Positions 8,069 to 16,146 of a stretch of 64,000 nt of DNA are shown piece by piece. The notes under the pieces are model-generated. The model was not told the DNA's origin and made no database searches. It was given only the letters and a program-made list of their open reading frames with translations. The DNA is from JACMLD01 sp039916305 (GTDB taxonomy: Bacteria > Bacteroidota > Bacteroidia > Chitinophagales > Chitinophagaceae): NCBI GenBank assembly GCA_039916305.1, contig JBDSLR010000017.1, positions 62,001 to 126,000 of the forward strand. The letters run 5' to 3'. Numbering within the stretch: the first letter of the stretch is position 1; every line of letters starts with the position of its first letter. The translations under genes were made by a program, and so were the position numbers.

Positions 8069-8938
8069 ATGCGTCAACTAAAAATTACCAAATCCATTAC
8101 TAACAGGGAGTCTCAAAGCCTTGAGAAATACCTGCAGGAGATTGGTAAAGTAGAACTTATTAGTCCGGAAGAGGAAGTAAAGCTGGCGGGCTTAATCAGG
8201 CAGGGCGACCAGGGAGCATTGGACAGGCTTACCAAGGCCAATCTGCGTTTTGTGGTATCAGTGGCCAAACAGTACCAGAACCAGGGTCTTTCACTGCCCG
8301 ATTTAATCAATGAAGGCAATTTGGGCCTTATAAAAGCCGCGCAGCGTTTTGATGAAACAAGGGGTTTTAAATTTATTTCTTATGCTGTCTGGTGGATTCG
8401 CCAGAGCATTTTACAGTCGCTGGCCGAGCAGGCCCGTATTGTAAGGCTTCCTTTGAACAAGGTGGGATTAACCAACCGCATTCAGAAAGCGTTTTCCCAA
8501 CTGGAACAGGAGTATGAGCGTGAGCCTTCTGCCGATGAAATTGCCGAACTACTTAAATTAGATATAGATGAAGTAACTTCTACACTCAGCATCAACGCAC
8601 GCCACGTAAGCATGGATACGCCCTTATCTGAAGGGGAAGATGGCACCCTGATAGATTTAATGGAAAATCCCAATGCCATAAGAACAGAAAGGAATATAGA
8701 GCACGATGAATCATTGAAAGTAGAGATTGAACGTTCGCTGAAAGCCCTTACAGAAAGACAGAAAGAAGTGATTTGCTATTTCTTTGGTATTGGTATAGAT
8801 CATCCCATGAGCCTGGAAGACATCGGCGACCATTTCAGTCTTACCCGCGAACGGGTACGCCAGATCAAAGACAAAGCTATTACTAAACTAAAAACGACCA
8901 ACCGCACCAGAATTTTACGCAGTTATTTAGGCTCCTGA
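8069..8938 (+). CDS. rpoD: Primary RNA polymerase sigma factor RpoD/SigA
   Basis: A 289-residue housekeeping sigma-70 of the short Bacteroidota type, which lacks the long region 1.1 and the non-conserved region of E. coli RpoD. It opens MRQLKITKSITNRESQSLEK, then region 1.2 (YLQEIGKVELISPEEE), region 2 with NLRFVVSVAKQY and the -10 recognition helix RGFKFISYAVWWIRQSI, region 3 (RLPLNKVG) and region 4 with SLEDIGDHFSLTRERVRQIK. An ATG two codons upstream (8063) is possible; 8069 fits the family start better. This subunit reads TTTG/TAnnTTTG promoters such as the one at 10528-10558. A strong palindromic terminator follows at 8964. Confidence 0.97.
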   Translation: MRQLKITKSITNRESQSLEKYLQEIGKVELISPEEEVKLAGLIRQGDQGALDRLTKANLRFVVSVAKQYQNQGLSLPDLINEGNLGLIKAAQRFDETRGFKFISYAVWWIRQSILQSLAEQARIVRLPLNKVGLTNRIQKAFSQLEQEYEREPSADEIAELLKLDIDEVTSTLSINARHVSMDTPLSEGEDGTLIDLMENPNAIRTERNIEHDESLKVEIERSLKALTERQKEVICYFFGIGIDHPMSLEDIGDHFSLTRERVRQIKDKAITKLKTTNRTRILRSYLGS

Positions 8939-8963
8939 TAAAACCGGCAGCCCGGATTATATC

Positions 8964-9008
8964 TTGCCGCAGATTTGCAGATTAACTTAATCCGCAAATC
9001 TGCGGCAA
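8964..9008 (+). terminator. Palindromic repeat acting as rpoD terminator
   Basis: Two 22-nt arms around a single central C: TTGCCGCAGATTTGC plus AGATTAA on the left and TTAATCC plus GCAAATCTGCGGCAA on the right, with only one mismatch (A against C). The stem is followed by TTTTCTTTAATAC on the plus strand, 25 nt after the rpoD stop codon. Its outer sequence CCGCAGAT/ATCTGCGG is shared with the palindrome at 4353-4394, so the two form a repeat family. Confidence 0.78.
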
Positions 9009-9067
9009 TTTTCTTTAATACAACCAGCAGCCGGACTGAAATCCAGCGCCCGATTTTTTACAATCAT

Positions 9068-9075
9068 TATATTTG
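9068..9075 (+). promoter_or_regulatory. Candidate -7 element for ffh
   Basis: TATATTTG at 9068-9075 matches the Bacteroidota -7 consensus TAnnTTTG and lies 36 nt ahead of the ffh ATG. No clear TTTG is seen about 19 nt upstream, so the call rests on the -7 match and its position in the short gap after the rpoD terminator. Confidence 0.4.
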
Positions 9076-9110
9076 CCATCTTATTTTTATGCAAAGCAAA
9101 TTATGCCCTT

Positions 9111-10436
9111 ATGTTTGAATCATTAAGTGATAAGCTGGAGACCGCGTTTAAATCGCTCAAAGGCGAAGCCAGGATTACCGAGCTGAATATTGCCGCTACA
9201 GTGAAAGAGATACGCCGCGCCCTGATTGATGCGGACGTAAACTTCAAAATAGCCAAAGAATTTACAGATAAAATAAAAGATAAAGCCGTTGGTGAAAAAG
9301 TAATCAACGCCATCAGCCCCGGCCAGTTAATGACCAAGATTGTTAAAGATGAGCTGGCAGAACTGATGGGCGGCACAGAGAGCGAGTTTAACGCCAAAGG
9401 CAATCCTGCGGTTATATTAATTGCCGGTTTACAGGGTTCTGGTAAAACCACGTTTAGCGGCAAGCTGGCCAATTACCTGAAGACTAAGAAAGGGCTGTCG
9501 CCCATGCTGGTGGCGGCTGATGTGTACCGTCCGGCGGCCATTGAGCAGTTGAGGGTATTGGGCGAGCAGATTGGCATAGAAGTGTACAGCGAACCGGAGA
9601 ATAAGAACCCCGTGTCTATTGCACAAAACGCCATAAAGGAGGCCCGCAGCAAGAATAAGAACGTGCTTATTATAGACACCGCCGGCCGCCTGGCCATTGA
9701 TGAGGCCATGATGAAAGAAGTGGCAGATGTAAAAGCGGCTGTTACTCCTGATGAAATTTTATTTGTGGTGGATTCCATGACCGGGCAGGATGCGGTAAAT
9801 ACTGCCAAGGCATTTAATGACCGCCTTGATTTCAGCGGTGTGGTGCTTACCAAGCTGGATGGTGATACCCGTGGTGGTGCAGCCCTGTCTATCAAATACA
9901 CGGTTAACAAACCCATTAAATTCATCAGCAGTGGTGAAAAAATGGAGACCCTGGACGTGTTTTACCCCGAGCGTATGGCCCAGCGTATTTTGGGCATGGG
10001 CGATATAACCTCCCTGGTAGAGAAAGCCCAGGAGCAATTTGACGAGGTGGAAGCCCGCAAACTGGAGAAAAAAATAAGAAAAAACCAGTTCGATTTTGAA
10101 GATTTTAAGCAGCAGTTGGCACAGATAAAGAAAATGGGTAACCTGAAGGATTTGATGGGCATGATACCCGGTGTGGGCAAGGCCATTAAAGATGTAGACA
10201 TCAGCGATGACTCATTTAAGGGTATTGAGGCCATGATTAACTCTATGACACCGTTTGAAAGGGCCAATCCGGATGTAATAGACCAGGCACGGCGTAAACG
10301 CATCGCCAAAGGCAGTGGAAAAGACATGGAGGAAGTGAATGCCTTCATGAAACAATTTGAGCAAATGAAACAAATGATGAAGATGATGAACAAAATGCCC
10401 ATGGGCGGCCGGATGCCGGGCATGGGAAAGCGTTAG
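9111..10436 (+). CDS. ffh: Signal recognition particle protein Ffh (SRP54)
   Basis: A 441-residue SRP GTPase that binds signal sequences emerging from ribosomes and hands the complex to FtsY at the membrane. The N domain is residues 1 to about 90. The G domain has P-loop GLQGSGKTT (106-114), IIDTAGR (near 187) and TKLDGDTRGG (near 247). The M domain from about 330 ends in a methionine-rich tail (MKQFEQMKQMMKMMNKMPMG) that forms the signal-peptide groove, with the SRP RNA-binding stretch around RRKRIAKGSG. Length and domain order are normal. It stands between rpoD and rpsP. No 4.5S RNA gene is visible nearby. Confidence 0.98.
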   Translation: MFESLSDKLETAFKSLKGEARITELNIAATVKEIRRALIDADVNFKIAKEFTDKIKDKAVGEKVINAISPGQLMTKIVKDELAELMGGTESEFNAKGNPAVILIAGLQGSGKTTFSGKLANYLKTKKGLSPMLVAADVYRPAAIEQLRVLGEQIGIEVYSEPENKNPVSIAQNAIKEARSKNKNVLIIDTAGRLAIDEAMMKEVADVKAAVTPDEILFVVDSMTGQDAVNTAKAFNDRLDFSGVVLTKLDGDTRGGAALSIKYTVNKPIKFISSGEKMETLDVFYPERMAQRILGMGDITSLVEKAQEQFDEVEARKLEKKIRKNQFDFEDFKQQLAQIKKMGNLKDLMGMIPGVGKAIKDVDISDDSFKGIEAMINSMTPFERANPDVIDQARRKRIAKGSGKDMEEVNAFMKQFEQMKQMMKMMNKMPMGGRMPGMGKR

Positions 10437-10527
10437 TTTTAATGAATTTTTAATAAAACGGGCTTTTTGTAAAAATTTATTTAAAAGATTAAAACGAATA
10501 GTGATAGTACATCAATCAATTATTATA

Positions 10528-10558
10528 TTTGGAAAATAAATAAGGAAAGCTAATTTTG
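10528..10558 (+). promoter_or_regulatory. rpsP promoter of Bacteroidota type (TTTG-N19-TAnnTTTG)
   Basis: A -33 box TTTG at 10528-10531 and a -7 box TAATTTTG at 10551-10558 are separated by exactly 19 nt, the classical layout for the primary sigma factor of this phylum. Transcription would start near 10564, giving a leader of about 60 nt before rpsP. The -33 box is itself the end of another TATATTTG (10524-10531), which could act as a second -7 element. Confidence 0.65.
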
Positions 10559-10626
10559 CAATCCTGCTTTTATAAGCAAACGAGACAATAACCCTATTTC
10601 TTAACGCATTTAAATGTCTATTTAAA

Positions 10627-11082
10627 ATGCCAGTAAAAATGAGACTCCAGCGCCATGGGTCTAAAAAAAGGCCTTTCTACTTTATAGTAGTGGCTGATGC
10701 CCGCGCTCCGAGAGATGGTAAATTCATCTCCAAGATTGGTACGTACAATCCATTAACAGTTCCATCAACCATTCAGTTAGATCGTCAGCGTGCCTTGGAT
10801 TGGCTGCACAAGGGTGCACAACCTACAGACACTGTACGCCGTATCCTTTCGTTTAAGGGCGTATTGTACCTGAAACACTTGTTGCGTGGTGTTGGACTTG
10901 GTTTGTTTGATGATGTTGCAGCAATGACAAAGTTTGAAGTATGGCACAAAGAGCATGAAGCGCAGATTTTAAAACGTCAGGAAGAAAACCGTCGTTCCAA
11001 TCCGCGTGGTGGAAGAAGGCCTCAAGGGGCTGGAAACCGTCGTCCTGCTGAAAGAAGGCCTGCTGAAGGCGGCGCTCAATAA
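10627..11082 (+). CDS. rpsP: 30S ribosomal protein S16, with basic C-terminal extension
   Basis: A 151-residue S16. The core (about residues 1-85) opens MPVKMRLQRHGSKKRPFYFI, continues VVADARAPRDGKFISKIGTYNP, and carries LDRQRALDWLHKGAQPTDTVR. Beyond it lies an extension: a helix, then a tail rich in Arg, Gly and Pro (RRSNPRGGRRPQGAGNRRPA). The bacterial core is about 80-90 residues; long tails like this are known in Bacteroidota S16. The gene has its own promoter and a strong terminator 31 nt downstream. rimM follows 267 nt later, but trmD and rplS, the usual partners, are not in the next positions. Confidence 0.97.
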   Translation: MPVKMRLQRHGSKKRPFYFIVVADARAPRDGKFISKIGTYNPLTVPSTIQLDRQRALDWLHKGAQPTDTVRRILSFKGVLYLKHLLRGVGLGLFDDVAAMTKFEVWHKEHEAQILKRQEENRRSNPRGGRRPQGAGNRRPAERRPAEGGAQ

Positions 11083-11113
11083 TTAAGTACAGTCATTTAC
11101 AACGTATAATGGT

Positions 11114-11149
11114 ATATCCCGATAGGAAACTATCGGGATATTTTTTATT
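11114..11149 (+). terminator. Strong intrinsic terminator after rpsP
   Basis: A perfect 12-bp stem, ATATCCCGATAG (11114-11125) and CTATCGGGATAT (11130-11141), is closed by a GAAA tetraloop and followed by TTTTTATT. It separates rpsP from rimM transcriptionally. Confidence 0.9.
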
Positions 11150-11349
11150 ACTGACCCCTGAAAGGTAAATAGGCGCTGGTTAATATAGCCAGAAGGGCAG
11201 GGAAAATGATAAGTTTTGCCAGGATTGAATTTGCAGGCAGTGTAATAACAAACCGCTTTTATAGTGTTACTCATTACGAAGCAGAAGCTTAATTTCACCA
11301 TCAAATTGTATCAATAACTAAAATCTCTCCTTAGAGGTTGAGACCGGAT

Positions 11350-11862
11350 ATGAATTATCGAAACATCGGAAAATTAGTAGCCAGCTTCGGCGTAAACGGG
11401 GATTTAATATTGCTGCACCAGCTGGGCAAAAAGACCGCATTGAAAGGGCTGGAAGCGCTTTTTGTGGAGATAGTAAAAGATGAGATGCTGCCTTATTTTA
11501 TCCAATCCGCCAAAATAAAAAGTGAAGAAGAAATTTATTTAAAACTGGAAGGAGTAGAAACAAAAGAAGCAGCCGGTAAATTACGGCAGAAAGAAGTCTG
11601 GCTAACAGAAGAAGATTTTCTTAAATATGCGGCAAAGTCTTCTCCTTTATCTTTAGTGGGTTTCCGCATGATACATGAAGGCCAGGACATTGGCCCCATT
11701 ATGGAAGTTATTGAACACCCGCACCAGATGCTGGCCCGCATAGACCTGGATGGCAAAGAGGCGCTTATTCCGCTGCATGAAGAATCACTTCAGAAAATTG
11801 ATAAAAAGAGAAAGCAGGTGCATGTGATATTGCCAGACGGCTTGCTGGATGTTTACCGGTAA
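11350..11862 (+). CDS. rimM: Ribosome maturation factor RimM
   Basis: A 170-residue RimM, which binds S19 and helps mature the 3' domain of 16S rRNA in the 30S subunit. The N-terminal RimM domain begins MNYRNIGKLVASFGVNGDL. The C-terminal PRC-barrel-like half has LVGFRMIHEGQDIGPIMEV and ends ILPDGLLDVYR, the family ending. I chose ATG 11350; the upstream TTG at 11338 would add four unsupported residues. It follows rpsP, as in most bacteria, but with a terminator between them. Confidence 0.94.
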   Translation: MNYRNIGKLVASFGVNGDLILLHQLGKKTALKGLEALFVEIVKDEMLPYFIQSAKIKSEEEIYLKLEGVETKEAAGKLRQKEVWLTEEDFLKYAAKSSPLSLVGFRMIHEGQDIGPIMEVIEHPHQMLARIDLDGKEALIPLHEESLQKIDKKRKQVHVILPDGLLDVYR

Positions 11863-11865
11863 AAC

Positions 11866-12012
11866 AGCTATTAGTTTTGAGCTAGTAGCTGTAAGCCTTT
11901 TCCGTGTGCTTAGTGGCTATGTTAGAAGCCGATGACTATAGAATAATTGCCGCAACCCTTGCTAATGGCTAAAAGCTTACGGCCAAAATCTAACAGCCAA
12001 AATCTAACAGCT
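11866..12012. repeat. Degenerate 'AGCTATTAG / GCCAAAATCTAACA' word repeats upstream of dinB
   Basis: The gap between rimM and dinB is built from related words (agctattag, gagctagtagctgtaag, gctaatggctaaaagc). It ends in a perfect 14-bp tandem duplication, GCCAAAATCTAACA, at 11982-11995 and 11996-12009. No promoter is obvious. The words can be read through in the dinB frame, which is why an artificially early start at 11947 is open. Confidence 0.6.
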
Positions 12013-12036
12013 TTCTTCTTCGTAACTTTATCCTGC

Positions 12037-13194
12037 ATGCAATCTCCACAACGTATCATCGCTCATTTTGATCTGGACTCCTTTTTTGTGAGTGTGGAGG
12101 TACTGAACAATCCTTCCTTAAAAGGCAAGCCCGTACTGGTAGGCGGCCACAGCGGGCGCGGAGTGGTAGCTGCATGTAATTATGAAGCAAGGAAATTTGG
12201 CATTCATTCCGCTATGCCCATGAAAAAAGCCATGCAGCTTTGCCCACAGGCAATAATCGTGGGCGGCACCAGGAGTGAATACAGCCGCTTCAGCCGGTGG
12301 GTTACAGAAATTATTGCTGCCGAAGCGCCCTTGTTTGAAAAAGCTTCCATTGATGAATTTTATATTGATCTAACGGGGATGGACAAGTATTATAATGCAT
12401 TTGAATGGACAAAGCAATTGCGGGAAAAGATTATGGCCACCACCCAATTGCCTATTTCTTTCGGATTGGCTTCCAATAAAATGATTGCTAAAATGGCTAC
12501 CGATGAGGCCAAGCCAAATGGTTTTCTTTGGGTGCCTTATGGCAAAGAAACCGATTTTCTGGATCCGCTGAAAGTGAGTAAAATACCGGGTGTAGGTGCG
12601 CAAACTTTCAGGTCGCTGATGCAGGTGGGCATAGAAACCATTAAAGAATTGCGGGAAGCAAAGATAGAAATGCTGGAACGGTATGTTGGTAATTATGGTA
12701 TGGAGTTGTGGCACAAGGCCAATGGCCGGCACGATGGCGTGGTGCAGGAATATCATGAAGCCAAGTCCGTTTCTACTGAAAATACTTTTGAAGAAAATAA
12801 AACGGACATTAACTTTCTGCTGAATGAACTGGTGCGCATGACCGAGAAAATTGCTTTTGAATTGCGCCGTGAAAACAAAATGGCGGGCTGCATTTCCGTA
12901 AAAATCAGGTACCCCGATTTTGAAACCACTTCCCGGCAGGTAACCATACCCTATACTTTTTATGATGATGAGCTCATACCTATTGCTAAAGACCTGTTTC
13001 ACAAGCTGTACCGTAAGGGCCAGGCCGTCAGGCTGCTGGGTGTAAGGCTGAATGAACTAACCAGCGAGGCAGTACAAGCCAATTTGTTTGCCGATACAGG
13101 TAAAAAATCCTCCCTTTATAAAGCTATTGACGATGTGAAAAACCGCTTTGGAAAAGGTCTTTTAACAAAAGCTACCGGAAAATCAAAAATTTAG
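12037..13194 (+). CDS. dinB: DNA polymerase IV (Y-family translesion polymerase)
   Basis: A 385-residue Y-family polymerase. The palm begins AHFDLDSFFVSVEVLNNP with the first catalytic Asp. The second motif, KASIDEFYIDLTGMD, supplies the paired acidic residues. The helix-hairpin-helix region SKIPGVGAQTFRSL follows near residue 185, and the little-finger domain (KTDINFLLNE onward) completes the protein. The ending is shorter than forms carrying a beta-clamp QLxLF tail at the extreme C-terminus, although QANLFAD near residue 350 may serve. ATG 12037 was chosen because an earlier in-frame start lies in low-complexity repeats. It copies past damaged template bases. Confidence 0.94.
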   Translation: MQSPQRIIAHFDLDSFFVSVEVLNNPSLKGKPVLVGGHSGRGVVAACNYEARKFGIHSAMPMKKAMQLCPQAIIVGGTRSEYSRFSRWVTEIIAAEAPLFEKASIDEFYIDLTGMDKYYNAFEWTKQLREKIMATTQLPISFGLASNKMIAKMATDEAKPNGFLWVPYGKETDFLDPLKVSKIPGVGAQTFRSLMQVGIETIKELREAKIEMLERYVGNYGMELWHKANGRHDGVVQEYHEAKSVSTENTFEENKTDINFLLNELVRMTEKIAFELRRENKMAGCISVKIRYPDFETTSRQVTIPYTFYDDELIPIAKDLFHKLYRKGQAVRLLGVRLNELTSEAVQANLFADTGKKSSLYKAIDDVKNRFGKGLLTKATGKSKI

Positions 13195-13218
13195 TCTATC
13201 TGTTTGGTAGGGAATTAA

Positions 13219-13226
13219 TATATTTG
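13219..13226 (+). promoter_or_regulatory. Candidate -7 element for the peroxiredoxin gene
   Basis: TATATTTG at 13219-13226 matches TAnnTTTG and lies 33 nt ahead of the ATG. The only nearby TTTG (13203-13206) is 12 nt upstream, shorter than usual, so the -33 box is doubtful. Confidence 0.4.
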
Positions 13227-13258
13227 TCATCCTATTTCCCACTTTAAAATTTTATTAT

Positions 13259-13897
13259 ATGAGTTTAAGATTAGGAGACACTGTCCCAAATTTTCAGGCA
13301 AAAACAAGCATTGGCGATATTGATTTATATGAATACCTCGGCGATGGATGGGGTGTATTATTTTCTCACCCTGCAGATTATACCCCCGTATGTACTACAG
13401 AATTGGGTAAAACTGCGCTGCTGCAGGAAGAATTCCGTAAACGCAATGTAAAAGCACTGGCCGTAAGTGTAGACGGATTGGAGCGCCACCAGGGCTGGAT
13501 AAAAGATATTAATGAAACACAAAACTGTTCAGTTGATTTCCCCATCATAGCAGATGAGGACAGGAAAGTGGCGGAGCTGTATGATATGATTCATCCCAAT
13601 GCTTCTTTAACGGCTACCGTTCGCTCGCTGTTTATTATCGGGCCCGATAAGAAATTAAAACTAAGCATTACTTATCCCGCTTCCACCGGAAGAAATTTCC
13701 ATGAGGTATTAAGGGTTATTGATTCTTTGCAGCTAACGGCCAATTACAGTGTGGCTACACCGGCAGACTGGAAAGCCGGTGAAGATGTAATTGTTGTTCC
13801 GGCTGTTTCTACAGAAGATGCCATCAAGAAATTTCCAAAAGGTGTTAAAGTGGTAAAACCTTACCTGCGCTATACACCGCAACCGAATATTGACTAA
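13259..13897 (+). CDS. 1-Cys peroxiredoxin (Prx6 family)
   Basis: A 212-residue peroxiredoxin that reduces H2O2 and organic peroxides. The peroxidatic Cys45 lies in HPADYTPVCTTELG, the Prx6-type signature. A second Cys at 90 (ETQNCSV) is not at the position of a typical resolving cysteine. The long C-terminal arm (from TPADWKAGEDVIVVP to YLRYTPQPN) is typical of the Prx6 group and forms the dimer. There is no signal peptide, so it is cytoplasmic. It stands as a single gene with its own candidate promoter and a perfect terminator 24 nt downstream. Confidence 0.95.
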   Translation: MSLRLGDTVPNFQAKTSIGDIDLYEYLGDGWGVLFSHPADYTPVCTTELGKTALLQEEFRKRNVKALAVSVDGLERHQGWIKDINETQNCSVDFPIIADEDRKVAELYDMIHPNASLTATVRSLFIIGPDKKLKLSITYPASTGRNFHEVLRVIDSLQLTANYSVATPADWKAGEDVIVVPAVSTEDAIKKFPKGVKVVKPYLRYTPQPNID

Positions 13898-13921
13898 TGC
13901 ATCAGCACATTATATTTTATA

Positions 13922-13954
13922 CAAAAGGGCCATTTGGCCCTTTTGTTTTTTTTA
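13922..13954 (+). terminator. Intrinsic terminator after the peroxiredoxin gene
   Basis: The arms CAAAAGGGCCA and TGGCCCTTTTG (13922-13932 and 13935-13945) are perfect complements around a two-base TT loop, followed by a run of nine T. The extremely short loop means the innermost pairs probably open. Confidence 0.88.
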
Positions 13955-13994
13955 ACAGCACCGATTGCTTAATTTTCAGAAAACTACGCTGATT

Positions 13995-15272
13995 ATGAGA
14001 AAACTATTGATGGCAGTCTTCCTGCTGACTGCCTGTTTTGTACATGCGCAGAAAACAATTATCCACTGCGGAAAGCTGATTGATGTAGTGAACAGTAAGG
14101 TGCTGGCCAATTACTCCATTATTACTGAAGGAAATAAAATAGTAGATGTAAAAGAAGGTTTTGCAAAACCAACTGGTACGGATAAGGTAATAGATTTGAA
14201 AAATAAAACAGTGATGCCCGGCCTGATGGATATGCACGTACACATTGAAGGGGAAACAAAAAAATCAGGCGGCGCAGACAGGTTTACAAAGAACCCCGCC
14301 GACATCGCTTTTGAATCAACCCAATATGCAAACATTACGTTGATGGCCGGATTTACTACCGTGCGTGATTTGGGTGGCAATGGTGTAAATATTGCTTTGC
14401 GCAATGCTGTTAATAAAGGTATAATTGCTGGGCCAAGGATTTTTACAGCAGGAAAAATCATTGCTACTACCGGTGGCCACGGAGATCCAACCAATGGTTA
14501 CAGGAAAGATTTGGTAGGCGATCCCGGGCCAATGGAAGGCGTGGTTAACGGTGAAGACGAAGCAAGAAAGGCGGTGCGGCAACGTTACAAAGATGGGTCA
14601 GATTTAATTAAGATAACCGCTACCGGTGGCGTATTGAGCCAGGCCAAAGATGCGTCTGGTGCGCAATTCACGGAAGCTGAATTGAAAGCCATTGTAGAAA
14701 CTGCCAAAGATTATGGTTTTAAAGTAGCCGCCCATGCACATGGAGCAGAAGGAATGAAAAGGGCTATCCGTGCAGGCGTTAACTCTATTGAACACGGCAC
14801 TTTTATGGACGATGAAGCCATCGAATTATTTAAAAAATTTGGTTGCTGGTATGTACCCACTATTATTGCCGGAAAGTCTACTGCTGACTCTGCAAAAATT
14901 CCTGGTTATTATTCAGAAATGGTTACGCCTAAAGCGCTGGCGGTAGGACCTATGATACAGGCAACTTTCACCAGAGCATATAAGGCCGGTGTAAAAATTG
15001 CATTTGGAACAGATGCGGGTGTATACAAACATGGAAAAAATTATATTGAATTTCAATACATGGTAGAAGGCGGTATGCCGGCCATGGAGACCATTCGTTG
15101 CGCCACCATACATGCCGCAGATCTACTGGGGATGCTGGACAGACTGGGTTCTGTTGAGAAAGGTAAACTGGCAGATATAGTTGCTGTTGACGGTGATCCG
15201 CTTACAGATATACAGGCCATGGGCAAAATGAAATTTGTAATGAAAGATGGGGTAGTGTATAAAAATGAGTGA
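13995..15272 (+). CDS. Exported metal-dependent amidohydrolase (Xaa-Pro dipeptidase/imidazolonepropionase-like)
   Basis: A 425-residue amidohydrolase with a Sec signal peptide (MRKLLMAVFLLTACFVHAQ). The TIM-barrel metal sites are in place: MDMHVHIEG (HxH), the carbamylation-type Lys in DLIKITATGG, AAHAHG, IEHGTF and the catalytic Asp in AFGTDAGV. The composite beta-domain is formed by the first 60 and last 50 residues (GKLADIVAVDGDPL). The exported members of this group act on Xaa-Pro or N-acyl amino acids, but the substrate cannot be fixed from sequence. ATG 13995 gives a clean signal peptide; the earlier in-frame start does not. It is a single gene. Confidence 0.9.
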   Translation: MRKLLMAVFLLTACFVHAQKTIIHCGKLIDVVNSKVLANYSIITEGNKIVDVKEGFAKPTGTDKVIDLKNKTVMPGLMDMHVHIEGETKKSGGADRFTKNPADIAFESTQYANITLMAGFTTVRDLGGNGVNIALRNAVNKGIIAGPRIFTAGKIIATTGGHGDPTNGYRKDLVGDPGPMEGVVNGEDEARKAVRQRYKDGSDLIKITATGGVLSQAKDASGAQFTEAELKAIVETAKDYGFKVAAHAHGAEGMKRAIRAGVNSIEHGTFMDDEAIELFKKFGCWYVPTIIAGKSTADSAKIPGYYSEMVTPKALAVGPMIQATFTRAYKAGVKIAFGTDAGVYKHGKNYIEFQYMVEGGMPAMETIRCATIHAADLLGMLDRLGSVEKGKLADIVAVDGDPLTDIQAMGKMKFVMKDGVVYKNE

Positions 15273-15379
15273 ACCTTAAATAAAAATCATTAGGCGGGTA
15301 GAGCAATTAAAAAATATTGTCTGTAAAATAATAAATACTGCTCACCCGCTCTTGATAATACTTAAAGGATTTGATGTAT

Positions 15380-16144
15380 TTATGAATTCCATTTTTTTAA
15401 CTGCTGCAGCAGCGCACGCAGATCTTTGGGCAGCGGCGCTTCAAAACTATGCAGGTTATTGGCTATGTCTTTAAAACTCAGCTGTGCCGCATGTAAAGCC
15501 AGCCGGTTTAGTAAAGGCCTTTCTTCATCTGCCGATTTAGCCAGGTTAAATTTTTTCTTGAAGGAAGAAAGCAGGATGGGTTTGGCATCTCCATATAATT
15601 CATCACAGGCAATGGGATGGCCCAGGTGTTTCATATGTACACGAATCTGGTGCGTACGCCCGGTAAGTATATGAAACTGCATCCAGCTGAATGCCCGGAA
15701 TTGTTCCAGTAGTTCATATTCGGTAACGGATGCTTTGCCTTTCTCATTCACCATCATCACTCCTTTCTGCGAAAAATGCTCGGCAATAGGCTCGTCAATA
15801 GTGCCTGTTGGTTCCGCCAGTTTGCCCATCACCAGGCCATTGTATTTTTTTTGCGTTGTTCTTTCTTCAAACTGTTGCGAGAGGTATTTATGCGTAACCT
15901 CATTCTTTGCAAAAACAATGACACCGCTGGTGCCTTTGTCCAGCCGGTGTACGGTAAAAATGCCGCCCAGTTTTTCTATCAAAAAATCTTTCAGCGACGG
16001 CTGTGATTGTGTTCTGTCTGGTATAGACAACATACCTGAAGGTTTGTTCAGCACAATAAAATCATCGTTTTCAAAAAGGGTAATTCCGGCAATACCTTTG
16101 AAAGCAAAGCGCTCAGTTCCTTGTTGTTCTGCATCCTGCTCCAT
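15380..16144 (-). CDS. RluA family pseudouridine synthase
   Basis: A 254-residue RNA pseudouridine synthase without an S4 domain. The catalytic motif VHRLDKGTSGVIVFAKN places the nucleophilic Asp near residue 69, and the RluA-type ILTGRTHQIRVHMKHLGHPI follows. Without S4 it resembles the RluA/TruC subfamily that modifies tRNA or 23S rRNA; the exact target uridine is unknown. It starts 2 nt after the stop of the RluB-like gene, so the two synthases form an operon. Confidence 0.92.
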   Translation of the reverse strand: MEQDAEQQGTERFAFKGIAGITLFENDDFIVLNKPSGMLSIPDRTQSQPSLKDFLIEKLGGIFTVHRLDKGTSGVIVFAKNEVTHKYLSQQFEERTTQKKYNGLVMGKLAEPTGTIDEPIAEHFSQKGVMMVNEKGKASVTEYELLEQFRAFSWMQFHILTGRTHQIRVHMKHLGHPIACDELYGDAKPILLSSFKKKFNLAKSADEERPLLNRLALHAAQLSFKDIANNLHSFEAPLPKDLRALLQQLKKWNS

Positions 16145-16146
16145 AA

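Noticed and set aside
9962..10423. 153-codon minus-strand frame opposite the Ffh M domain
   Set aside because: Shadow of the methionine-rich tail (Met codons read as His/Ile on the other strand).
11083..11304. 73-codon minus-strand frame between rpsP and rimM
   Set aside because: It spans the rpsP terminator hairpin, lacks any family feature and has an atypical composition.
12370..13002. 210-codon minus-strand frame opposite dinB
   Set aside because: It is the complement of conserved polymerase motifs; the translation is a His/Phe/Ile-rich shadow.
13965..13994. Upstream extension of the amidohydrolase start
   Set aside because: The first ten codons precede a clean signal peptide beginning at 13995 and overlap the promoter area.
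15290..15352. GCGGGTAGAGCA...TGCTCACCCGC inverted repeat between convergent genes
   Set aside because: The arms match with a bulge but are about 35 nt apart with no clear U-tract, so I did not call it a terminator.
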